Source: Rhipidocladum racemiflorum (Eukaryota > Streptophyta > Magnoliopsida > Poales > Poaceae). From it: a stretch of 64,000 nt of DNA. Position 1 is the first letter of the stretch. Each line of letters begins with the position of its first letter. The notes beneath the pieces were generated by a model that saw nothing but the letters and a program-made list of their open reading frames with translations, searched no databases and was not told the origin of the DNA. The stretch covers positions 45,669,944 through 45,733,943 of the forward strand of contig CM070572.1 in the NCBI GenBank assembly GCA_036346355.1, given 5' to 3'. The translations under genes and the position numbers were made by a program. Shown one piece after another: positions 10,803 to 21,500 of the stretch.

Positions 10803-12500
10803 TGTAACACCCTGGCATTTAATATGCCTGAATGCTACCAAACACAAGCTAAACAACATCTAAATACCACATTTAACATAAAATTCCAGCAAAGGTACAT
10901 AGGCTAAAAACCGATATTTCGGCAGCATCTCCTTTGTTTTTCCATGAATTAACACAATATCAATATCATGGCAAGATATATCATAGCACACGACATCTAA
11001 AACAGCAATAAATAGAGTCTTAACGACAATATAAGACTAACATCAAGCACTTAATGTCTCCAAGTGTCAAAAGAACAAATAAGCTCTCAAATAGTAAATC
11101 TAAACACTAAAGCAATGATCATCACACGCAATTTATTATCAAACTAATAGAATGACTTGTGGAATCATTAAGGTGAAGCTACGTGTGGGCGTGTGACTAT
11201 TTCCCTTCCCGCATGCCGATCTCAAAGTACCTAAAAAAAACAACATAAAACACAAGCGTGAGTTCGAAACTCAGCAAGTATATTGTAATGGACAACAAGA
11301 ACAATATCATGGCAATAACATCACCCATCATGTATATCATCTCATTCATGAACACTTAACAAGATCATCATCATTATGTATGCAATGTAATGCAATGCTC
11401 ATGTCTCCTTGAAACTCATACCGGTATGGTTGAGTACACACCCGTCGGTGTGCACCCTCTCCCCCCTTCCATCCCGAAGATGGAGGGTGCCTACTCCTCG
11501 CTTCCGTTCACCACGGTGAATGGAATCACGATGTAGGACTTACTCATTGGCTTTCCGGATTAGTCATAACTCTCTCACCGACCTTCCCGGACTAGTTATG
11601 ACTTTCTCACCGCCCGAGCCATGTAACATGTCATGTATGCAAATATGCCATCATCATCATAAACTTGTATATTTAACACATGGCATCATAGCATACTCAT
11701 CATATCATAGGAAAACATTAAAGCATGGCAATTGATCATATCATGAAATCCATCTTTCATCTAGTCTCAACAAGCAACATAACATTCGTTATTCATTACA
11801 ACACACTTGCCTCAACCACGGGCAACGGAAAGGCGGGAAGTAGAAGGCACTCCCGGGGTTGCACCACCTTTTCCCGACGAACGAAAACTCCAATCGATCT
11901 CCTCGCGGATCGCTCCTCGCTCCACGCTCCTCGCTCCTCGCTCCACGCTCCACGCTCCTCGCTCCACGGGATGATTCCATGAGGTGCAGGGGTGGGGTGG
12001 CCACCCTAGGGCAGCAAGGGGTGGAGGAGAGGTGGTGGAGAGGTGGGGAGCAAAGGGGCAAGGGAGGGGGAGGCACACGGCCAAGGGAGGAGGGAGGCGG
12101 CTAGGGCAAGGGCAAGTGGGGGGAAGGGCGCACAAGGGGCAGGGGTGAACGCCCAAGGGCTGGTGGGGAGCCCTTTTACCAGCCCGCACACCCAATCCTA
12201 GTCCATTACGGAGACCTACTCCATCCCACCAAAGCCCACTTAAGGCCCAAACTCCCCCGGGAAGGCCCAAAACCCCGGAAACGGCCCGGAAACGTTATTA
12301 GCCTCCATACCTTATGGTTTTAACCTACCATACCATATTTCATAAAGTTTTTGACCTTAACATGCACCATTTAAAAGGTTACGACACTCCGTGGTGACAC
12401 ATCACTTCAAACGGCCCAAAAACGCGAGTAAACCTCAAGCCGAAAGGTTTTATTCTCTAATTTCACATTCTATAATGTCACACCATACCGTAGTGTCACA
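10803..12500 (-). mobile_element. Alpha LTR C (5' LTR of the non-autonomous element)
   Basis: It is 1698 bp. It differs from LTR B by scattered substitutions, small indels and the loss or gain of four 7-bp units. Its end, CCGTAGTGTCACA at 12500, is followed by the ATTTA duplication. Confidence 0.9.
11911..11966. repeat. 7-bp tandem repeat, 8 units, in LTR C
   Basis: There are eight units of CGCTCCT or CGCTCCA at the position matching the 12-unit array of LTR B. Confidence 0.9.
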
Positions 12501-12632
12501 ATTTATAAGGTTACGACACTCCGTGGTGACACATCACTTCATAAGGCCCAAAAACGCGAGTAAACCTCAAGCCGAATGGTTTTATTCTCTAGTTTCACAT
12601 TTTATAAAGTCTCGGCATTCCATAGTGTCACA
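12501..12632 (-). mobile_element. Alpha LTR A, terminal segment after the nested insertion
   Basis: It begins with the ATTTA target duplication (12501-12505), then TAAGGTTACGACACTCCGTGG. This continues LTR A from 4972 and ends GTGTCACA at 12632. Sequence on the far side reads as an alpha LTR in the opposite orientation, so this is the outer edge of the coding element. Confidence 0.85.
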
Positions 12633-13913
12633 GAATCAGCTTTTACATATACTTAGAAAAAGTTAGAAAATTTCCTAAGCTACGTGAGTATGTACTCGTT
12701 TATTCGATTCGGAGTCTTAGAACCCGAGTTATGCCTTTTGGAAGGCTGCTGTCCCGACGGGACAGAACCTCTGTTTTTGGGTTTTGCGAGTAGTTTGCGA
12801 TGTCGGGGTAGAAGAGGGTTTGCGTACTGTTTTGTGGACATGATTGTGAGTGTGTGGTACCTATGTGCAGGTGGTGTGACCTCGGGAGTGCCATCTACTT
12901 CTTGCCAATCCGTCGCCCGTGGTTGAGGCAAGTGTATTGGAATGGGTAGCGGGTTATAGTTTGCTAGATTGGTTGAGATTGAAATTGACTATATGATATG
13001 TTCACATGCCATGCCTTAATGATTGCCAATGATATGATGAATATGCTTATTATGTTATGATGCCATGTGTTAATGTACAAGTTATTTATGATGTTGGCAT
13101 GTTTGCATACATAGCATGATACATGGCCCGGGCGTTGAGAAAGTCATAACTAGTCCGGGGAAGGTCGGTGAGAAAGTTATGACTTTTCCGGAGAGCCAAT
13201 GAGTAAGTCCTACATCGTGATTCCATCCACCGTGGTGTTTGGAAGCAAGGAGTGGCGGAGAGGGTGCACACCGACGGGTGTGTACTCAACCATACCGGTA
13301 TGAGTTTCCAAGGAGACATGAGCATCACATCGCATTGCATACATAATGATGATGAAAATGATATGTGATCATGAATGAGATGATAGACATGATGTGAGTT
13401 GTTGTAGCCATGAAATTGTTTCTTTTGTACCATTGCAATATACTTACTGAGTGATGAACTCACGCTTGTGTTTATGTTGTTTTTTTTAGGTACCACGACA
13501 CCAGCATGTGGGAAAGGGCATTAGCTACACATCTTCACGTAGTTCCAGTCACATTTACCAAATTTTGAGTCATGACCTTAATAATAGTGCCATGAATCTT
13601 GGTGTATGGATTAAATTGTGTGGTCGGGTCCCGTATTTGCCTCGTTATAGTTTATGGAGTGGTTGAACTTGATAATATTACCTTATGTTGTTGCCATATC
13701 CATTTACATTGCTTCTTTGGATATCTTATGATATTATGTTACTTGCCTATTATTGCTATTGTCTCAAATCATGTTAAAACAAAGGAGATGCTGCCGAAAT
13801 TTTCGGTTTTAGCATTTGCTCCTTTGCTGTAATTTGTCTTTATTAGTGGTATTTAGGTGTTGTTTAGCCTATGTTTAGTAGCATTCGGGCATACTAGATG
13901 CCGGGGTGTTACA
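12633..13913 (+). mobile_element. Alpha LTR D, 3' part, interrupted by the coding element
   Basis: It starts in mid-LTR at GAATCAG, which matches position 15492 of full-length LTR E, and ends CCGGGGTGTTACA at 13913. It carries the usual CTGTCCCG-T-CGGGACAG hairpin (near 12748) and the ACCGGTATG palindrome (near 13294). The missing 5' part should lie left of the window, beyond the other LTR of the coding element. If so, GAATC (12633-12637) is that element's target duplication. Confidence 0.75.
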
Positions 13914-14606
13914 ATCCCATTTATGGATTCGTAAAAGATCTAATGCAAGAGTAAGCATATTTAGTTCTAGGCATAGCAATAGCAAAGCCAACACAAGATA
14001 GAAAGTTTTTTTAGGTAAAATTGGTCTCAGATTATTTTTGATGTCGTGGGGGTTGCACCGTGCCTTCCCTAAAAGCTCATTCGTGCTCCCCGGCGCATAG
14101 CAAAGCTTAGGGCATAGTCGCGAGCCATCCAACCCATGTATCATTTTTATTCAGCATCATTATTTTCATCATCGACCATAAGCTAATCTAAATCGGACTC
14201 GGTTAGTGGTTGCACATAGCGGCATCGTACGTTCCTGCGGTATTGTCTCACTCCCTAGCATGTGACAATAACCGTAGATATCGCCATGATACCACTATTT
14301 GTTGTCCAACTAGATCAATCATCGCAGACCTTGGTGCTCAGTCATTTATAACCAATTCATAGCTCATCAGTGCAGAGCAATCATCATAAGCTCAGTGACA
14401 GTACAGAGCAATCATCATAAGACTGCAGAGCAACATCATAGCACCAGCAAATAACTAAAGAATTTGATAAATTCTAATCCCACTGTATAGCTTAGTATCA
14501 ATTCATCATCTACTAAGCCAAACTATCCATGAATAAAGTACTGTAAAACCTCCCACAAATATTCATAGATCATGACATTCAATCTCCCAGAGCAAGTATT
14601 TATATC
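13914..14606. repeat. Unclassified repeat-like sequence, left part
   Basis: It has no coding frame worth keeping. It continues across solo LTR E at 16801. Read on the minus strand, its composition and phrases resemble a long gypsy LTR, but no ends were found. It contains a short duplicated phrase, CAGAGCAATCATCATAAG, at about 14372 and 14404. Confidence 0.4.
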
Positions 14607-16795
14607 TGTGACACCACGGAGTGTCGTAACCTTATAAAAAGTGAATGTTGAGCTCAAAAACATTATGAAATGTGGAATTAAGGTTAAAACCTTAGGGTAT
14701 GGAGGTTAATCGCGTTTCCAGGCCGTTTCCGGGGTTTTGGGCCTTCCCGGGGGAATTTGGGCCTAAAAGTGGGGGTTGTGGGCTTTGGTGGGATGGAGTG
14801 GGAATCCATTTAGGATTAGGATTGGGTGTGGGGGCTGGTAAAAGGCCTCCCCCCTGCCCTTGGTGCGCCCCACCCCCTCATTGTGCGCCCCCACCATCCT
14901 CTCCCTTGCCCTAGCCGCCTCCCCCACCCCACCCCCCTTGGCCGTGCGCCCCACCCCCTTTGCTCCCATGCCTCCCCACCTCTTCACCACCTCTCCTCCA
15001 CCCCCTTGCTGCCCTAGGGTGGGCTCCCCACCCCTGCACCTCGAGGATCCCTCCATTGGAAGCGAGGAGCGAGGAGCGAGGAGCGAATCGGGTGGAGATC
15101 CATTTAGTTTTCGTGCATTGGGCAAAGGTATGGCCATGGGAATCCTTGGGATTGGTTTAGGTACTGTTCTAAGGGTGTTTATAAAGTTTTTAGATCAATT
15201 GGTGTTGCTGGAATCAAGTAGATTGGATTAGATCTAGATGTTGCCACGTTTCTGTTTTGGGACAGCATGAGCAGTCGACCTAGGGTTCACGTTTTCGCCA
15301 TTTAGAATTGTAATTTGGACGTCCGCCTGTTGAAGAAGTTGTAGGTAATTTAATTATCTTTCAGTGGACATAAATAACGTTAAATTCCGATCAGCCGTTT
15401 GAAAGTTATGACTGTTTTACCGAGCGTGTTAAAATCTGTGACGCGATTGGAACAGATCACGGTAATCTGTAGATTAAACAACTTTAGAGTCCGAATCAGT
15501 CTTTCCATATACCTAGACAAAGTTGGGAAATTTCCTAAGCTATGCAAGGATGTACTCGTTTAATTGATTCGGAGTCCCAAAACTCAAGTTATGCCTTTTG
15601 GAAGGCTGCTGTCCCGACGGGACAGAACCTCTGTTTTTGGTTATTGCGAGTAGTTGGCAATGTCGGGGTAGATGAGGGTTTGCGCACTGTTTTGTGGGCA
15701 TGATTGTGAGTGTGTGGTACCTATGTGCAGGTGGTGTGACACCGGGAGTGCCTTCTACTTCCCGCCAATCCGTCGCCCGTGGTTGAGGCAAGTGTATTGT
15801 AATGAATAGCGGTTTGTATGATTGCTAGTTGAGACTAGATGAACTTGATTATATGACATGATCACTTGCCATGCTTTAATGATTTCCTATGATATAATGA
15901 GTATGCTATGATGCCATGTGTTAAATATACAAGTTTATTATGATGATGGCATATTTGCATACATGGCATGTTACATGGCCCGGGCGGTGAGAAAGTCATA
16001 ACTAGTCCGGGAAGGTCGGTGAGAAAGTTATGACTAATCCGGAGAGCCAATGAGTAAGTCGTACATCGTGATTCCATTCACCGCGGTGAACGGAAGCGAG
16101 GAGTAGGCACCCTCCATCTTCGGGATGGATGGGGGAGAGGGTGCACACCGACGGGTGTGTACTCAACCATACCGGTATGAGTTTCCAAGGAGACATGAGC
16201 ATAGCATCGCATTTCATACATAATGATGATGATAATGTTATGTGAATATCAATGAGATGGTTTACATGATGTGAGACGTTATTGTCATGAAATTGTTCTT
16301 ATTGTATCATTGCAATATGCTTGCTGAGTTTTTGAACTCACGCTTGTGTTTTCTTGTTGTTTTAGGTACCATGAGATCGGCATGCGGGGAAGGGAAATAG
16401 TCACACGTCCACACGTAGCTTCACTCATTTTGATTCCACAAGACATTCAATTAGCTTTGATAATAAACTGCGTGTGATGTTTATTGCTTTAAGGTTTAGC
16501 TTTGCTATATGAGAGTTTTATTGTTCGTTTGACTCTTGGAGACATTAAGTGCTTGGTATTAGACTTATGTTGTCGTTAAGTCTTTAATTATTGCTGTTTT
16601 AGCTGTCTCTCATATTGCCTTATATTGCTTAACTGTGTTGCTCCTTCAATTCATGTTAAAACAAAGGAGATGCTGCCGAAATCTCGGTTTTTAGCATGTG
16701 CGCCTTTGCTAGAATTTATGTTTAATTGTGGTATTTAGATGTTGTTTTGCTTATATTTGGTAGCATTCAGGCATATTAAATGCCGGGGTGTTACA
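14607..16795 (+). mobile_element. Alpha solo LTR E with ATATC target duplication
   Basis: This is a complete 2189-bp LTR from TGTGACACCACGG to GGGGTGTTACA. It is flanked by perfect ATATC copies (14602-14606 and 16796-16800), with no interior sequence, primer site or polypurine tract. It is therefore a solo LTR left by LTR-LTR recombination. It makes a good reference copy for the family in this window. Confidence 0.95.
16077..16179. repeat. Palindrome cluster within LTR E
   Basis: Within about 100 bp lie a perfect 14-bp palindrome TTCACCGCGGTGAA (16077-16090), the inverted pair CCCTCCATC...GATGGATGG, the near-palindrome CACACCGACGGGTGTG, and a perfect 12-bp palindrome CATACCGGTATG (16168-16179). 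Equivalent clusters are present in most other alpha LTRs here, sometimes with a base change in the 14-bp one. Confidence 0.85.
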
Positions 16796-16800
16796 ATATC

Positions 16801-17582
16801 ATGATTGATCATCAGTGTATAGTGACAGCTAATAAGCAATCCATGGCATCAAAATCATCATCTACCATGTAACAAATCGAAGCCACTGTCATTACGCTCT
16901 AAATTCTTATTCAAGGATCATCACAGATAGCTACCACAAGGGTGAAATCACATAGTACAATGCATCAATACATCATTTCAATGCACAAATCAATCAGTGG
17001 CCAAGAGTAAATTAGTGAAGGGGGAAGAGCATCAAACTAGGGATTATCAAACCCTAGCTTAGAATTGAACATCACCTCTAAATCATGAACCATTTTAGTA
17101 AGAAATAGAAGTAGCAGTGTTACCGTTTAGTAGAGAAAAAGGGGGAAAGAAAACCAGAGAAGGCGGTCTGCGGCCAAAGCCTTGAGAGGTGATCGAAGGC
17201 CGGGCCAGAACGCGAGCAGCCATGCGATTCAGGCTATAGGCTTGTTCAAGTGAGGCCGAACGGCGTGGAACGGGACGCGGAGGCTGCGCACGTACGCAGG
17301 TGGAGGAGACCCAGGCAGCGAAGGACTTGAGAACCCGAGCGGTTACCTAGGGGTGCGAGGGCAAACCACGGGAAGACCTAACCTTCGTTAGGAAACGAAG
17401 AGAAGGGCCAAAGGCCGGATGCGTCCGAAGAAGCTGGCATTAGCGCCGGCTTTGGATCAGCTGACCAGATCGAGAAGAGGCAAGAAGAGATAAAGGAAAG
17501 GATTGAGGAAAGGGGATGAGAATGGAAGAAGACTCCGGAAGGAGGGTTTCGGTTGGCCGATAAAAAAAAGAGATAAGGTAGC
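16801..17582. repeat. Unclassified repeat-like sequence, right part
   Basis: It continues the 13914-14606 stretch after solo LTR E. The last 450 bases are GC-rich on this strand. It contains no recognisable protein. Solo LTR F is inserted at its end, and it resumes at 21049. Confidence 0.4.
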
Positions 17583-20500
17583 TGTAACACCCCAAAATTT
17601 TGCTTTCCTTAAATTCATGTGTGATGTGGCACTTTGGTGAATTTTTGGAATTTTCTGGAATTTATTTGGAATTATTTGGAATTTATTTGAATTTATTCCA
17701 TTTTGAAATAATTAAAGAATTTAATTTTGCAAATAAATTTTTGTTGGAAATATTTTATTTGAGTCCAAAATGATCCAAAATATTTTCGTAATTTTTCTGG
17801 AATTTTTCTCGAGTCATTTGCTATTTTTAATGAATTAAATGAATTACTAGGAATTATTTTAAATATTAAATCGCTGGAAAATCCAACTCGGGTCAAATCG
17901 TTCATCCGACCGAAGTCGGACTCGAGTCCGACCGAGCCGATTGGCTCAACCAAACCAGCTCCCAACCCTAAGCGATCCCGACCGTTGGATCAAGATCCAA
18001 CGGTGAGATCCGCCCGACCGACCGAGCCGTGTCCGACCGGACCGGCCGCCGCGATCGTGGCCGTTGGTTGTGCCACGTGGACGGCCACGATTTCGTCGTC
18101 TTCCCGAGTCCGAGCTGGACTCCGCCGCCGCGCCGCCGCCGTAGCAAGTGAGGTTTCCGTTTTCTGCACGGACGCCGAGGCTATTTAATGCCCGGGGCAT
18201 ACCCCGAGGCCCGCCGTGATCCCGCGCCCTCCCTTCTCTACTTCACCTCGGCTAAGTCGCCTCCGTATAGCCGTGCGAGCTCGCCGTAATTCTTGCGCGC
18301 TGCTCCGCCACGATCTTTGCCCGTTCGCGCCGTCGCCGTCCCTGCCGCCGTTGACCTCAGATCCGGACTCACCGCGACGAGACGCCTTTGAAGGACCCTT
18401 CATCTCGCCGGAGCAACCCCGGAACGCCGTTGGGCTCGTCGTCGTCTTCAACTCCGGCAGCCGTGCGCCACCACGAAGCCATCAGCCCTCGCGAGCTCTG
18501 TGCACCGTCGGATCCAGATCGGACGGTTGAGGTGAGTTCACGTGTTCCAAACCCGATTAGATCTGGGCCGTTGGATCAAGATCCAACGGTTCACAATCGC
18601 CACGTGCCGTAGCAGTGCGATTATAGGATTAGATCTGGACCGACCGATCTAGATCGAACGGCCCACGAGCATCGAGTAGTTTCAACGTGTTAAACCCTGG
18701 ATCCAATCCGCGCCGTTGATTTTCAAACCAACGGACGAGATTGCGCCACGTGTCGGGAAGTTGGACCGACGGTCGGCGCCGCCCACGCGGCGTGCGTGTG
18801 GACGCCGACACGGGGCCCGCGTGTCAGAGGGCCGCATGTCAGTGGCTAACCCAGCCAAGCGCTGACGTCAGCGATGACGTCACCCGAGTGGGCCCACATG
18901 TCGATCCACGTGGCCGTGGGACCGAGTCCGCCGTGGACCCGAGCCGAGCGTGGGACCGAGCCCATGGACCGGTGACGTCGGCCAAGGCCAATCAGGAGCT
19001 GCCACGTGTCCATGCTGACGCAATAATTAATTTCGAAAAAGAAAATGATTTATTAATTCGAATAATGATTTCAAATTTAGATTCAAACTTCAAACGCTTA
19101 TAACTTTTGCGTTTCAACTCCGATTTGAGCGATTCAAATTTCTAAATTTGTATAAAATTAAGATCTACCTAAATATAAATTTTATTTAATTTTTGGACTA
19201 AAGTTTTTCTCTGTAAAATTATTTAATTGATTATTTAAACTTTAAATAATCATAACTTTTATGCTTTTAACTCCAAATTTGATTTATTCCAGTTTCTAAA
19301 AATCCAGAAAATTATGTTCTCTCTGTTTATGGATTTTATTTGGAGTTTTGGGATCTTTTGCATAGTGTTTATTTGTGTATTTGCTATTTGCACGCTTTAC
19401 GAGTAGACGTTGAAGTGCCGGAAGGATTCGAAGGAGAAGTGTTGACTCAGGATCCAACTCAAGACCAAGAACAAGTACTTTTTGAAGGCAAGTTGTGCTT
19501 TGACCATGTTGATCCTATTTCGAAATCTATTTTGATTTAAACTATTGCATGCTAGTTCAATTAGAAAGATACTTTGTTTAAACATGGGGGTTAGATAAAT
19601 ACCAATTTGCTATATGACACCTTGATTACTTAAGTATGTGCCATGACCCTTTGTCACCCTAGTTGTGGTTTACTAGTTGGACATTATTAAATTGCCAACA
19701 TGGGTTTAGATCGTTGTAGTATACTGCTTAGACCTGCTACGTGCTCATGACATGATTTTGAACAACCAAATGCTAATGTGGACTTAATGATATATTGAAC
19801 CTGTTTTGGAAAAGTATCATGTGATGTTGATGGCACGTGGTGCATGGTAATCAACTGGGGTTTGATAAACAGATTTCGACTGGGGCATGTGGCAAGAGTA
19901 ATCAGGTGGGCCAGTTGTGGCATTGGGAGTGATGATTTGGTTTTTCGGGTAGTCTTGCCCTGGTCACTCTAAGGACTTAACCTTGCAAGCCTTTGAACTG
20001 GGTCATACTTGCAACCACATGGCTGGAATGGGACGGCCCTAGTTGACTAAGTCGCTAAGGACTCACTTGTGGAGCCTCGTGGTGTCGATTACACCTTTTG
20101 TGTGATTGTGCGGGGAGCGTATCGTGGCTGTGGCCAGTACCCATCTAACGGTGTGTTGGTCCCATACTTCGCCTTGGCTAAGGGAAGGGATGGTGTAGAA
20201 ACCTGAACCGAGAGGACCACCTGTGTTGTTTGAGGCTTCGAAAGGCTTTGTTATGATCGCTCATTCGCATACTCTTGTATGGCGATTCACTACCGACGTG
20301 GTGAGTGGATTGTATCTTGTGGGTAAAGTGCATAACCTCTGCAGAGTGTAGAATCTATTTGAATAGCCGAGTCCACGATCGACATTGCTCGGGAATTACA
20401 GTCAAGGGTTAGATTTTACGAAAATAACTTGGATTTGAAAAGTTGGGTTGGTTTAATAATGAAGATGATGGAAATGTGGTTTAGGATGGGGAAAAATGTT

Positions 20501-21048
20501 TATTAAATTTCTGAAAAGTTATTTATGCTTTACTTATTTCTCTTGCTTTCGAATCTACTTATATTACTTGTCAAAAAGCTGTTTACCGCAAATATACCTT
20601 GAGTTATTCCTTTGTACCAAGCCATGCATATAGTATATTAGTTTGCATTCTCAGCATGACTTGCCGAGTACCAAGTACTCACCCTTGCCTCAACACAATA
20701 CCAGTTGAAGAGGAGATTACGCCACTTTGGAGGAGGAACTCCAAGAGGACCCGACTACTTAGGGATGCGAGCCCGGTCAGTTGCTGTGGTATCTTTGGAT
20801 GGCGCCACAGTTTATTTGAATTTCATTCTTTGTTATTTCTCTTTTAATAAGTTTCGCCTTGCAAGGCATATATTTGTAACTCGGCCATAAGGTCGAGTAA
20901 CCCTTTGATTATTTAAATAAAGTACTTTGATAGTATCGTTTGGTATGATTGTGATATATACCGATGTTAAGACTGTGTGCACTAGCGCGTTCCTGGACTA
21001 GTGCTGAATACACAGAGGGTCCGGATTTGCAAATTCGGGGTCCCGACA
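17583..21048 (+). mobile_element. Solo LTR F, 3.5 kb, different gypsy-type family, GTAGC target duplication
   Basis: The sequence runs from TGTAACACCCCAAAATTTTG to CGGGGTCCCGACA. It is flanked by perfect GTAGC (17578-17582 and 21049-21053). No primer site, polypurine tract or coding sequence is present, so it is a solo LTR. It has an AT-rich start, a GC-rich block (17950-18980), then AT-rich DNA. Its last kilobase is related to the right-hand end of the LTR at 60641-63808 (shared blocks such as GGGTAAAGTGCATAACCTCT, and the common terminal sequence). Its length and start suggest a long-LTR Ty3/gypsy lineage, but without pol this is inference. Confidence 0.92.
17982..18734. repeat. Five 22-bp palindromes in LTR F
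   Basis: Near-palindromes of exactly 22 bp begin at 17982, 18505, 18568, 18640 and 18713. The first and third have arms CCGTTGGATC and GATCCAACGG around AA. The other three are variants that keep the CCG...CGG ends and most arm pairing. The last four are spaced 63, 72 and 73 bp apart. Confidence 0.85.
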
Positions 21049-21500
21049 GTAGCTGGCTGGGGGTGAGATGAAAAGAAAATGATAGAGAAAGGAACATAAA
21101 AGAATAGAGAGAAGAAAAGGGGGTAAATATCCGATGAGCATAAAAATAGATAATTGATTTAAATAATAATGATATTGTAATAACACTAGTAATAGTGTAA
21201 AGTGGCAGTAATTAATGAATTAACAGAAAAATAAAATATTACCTAGGTTTGAACCGAACAACTTTGTTTTCCATATGCAAAGAACATACATATGGTCTTA
21301 AAATATTTTATAAGATAAAAACACTTAATATTATAGATATCTTTATGAACACATACTTGATTTCCTTAATTTGGAAACATAATTTTAGGTAACATACACA
21401 TAGAATTTAAAAATGAAATGTCACAGGTAAATATTAGATCACAAAGAACCAATTAAAATACTCCCCAAGTCATGACTATTTTATTATGTATAAAGATTTC
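21049..21500. repeat. Junction region between the unclassified repeat and LTR G
   Basis: It starts with the second GTAGC copy and a continuation of the purine-rich sequence left of LTR F. It then changes to AT-rich DNA. The exact border with LTR G could not be placed; clear similarity to the related LTR at 55.2-59.3 kb begins near 21500. Confidence 0.4.

Larger units (their letters stand above)
4973..12500 (-). mobile_element. Complete non-autonomous alpha LTR retrotransposon (LARD-like), 7.5 kb
   Basis: The structure is complete but codes for nothing recognisable. It has a 3' LTR (4973-6709), a polypurine tract, a 4.1-kb interior, a Met-type primer site (10789-10800) and a 5' LTR (10803-12500). 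It is flanked by a perfect ATTTA duplication (4968-4972 and 12501-12505). The flanking sequence joins cleanly into LTR A of the coding element, so it is a nested insertion. The two LTRs look very alike by eye apart from a tandem-repeat length change, which suggests a fairly recent insertion. It shares LTR, primer site and leader with the coding element at 1-2391, so its proteins were probably supplied in trans. It fits the large retrotransposon derivative class, comparable in concept to the rice Dasheng/RIRE2 pair. Confidence 0.9.

Noticed and set aside
17583..21048. LTR F as one LTR of a complete element
   Set aside because: A perfect GTAGC duplication flanks it on both sides and no primer site follows, so it is solo.
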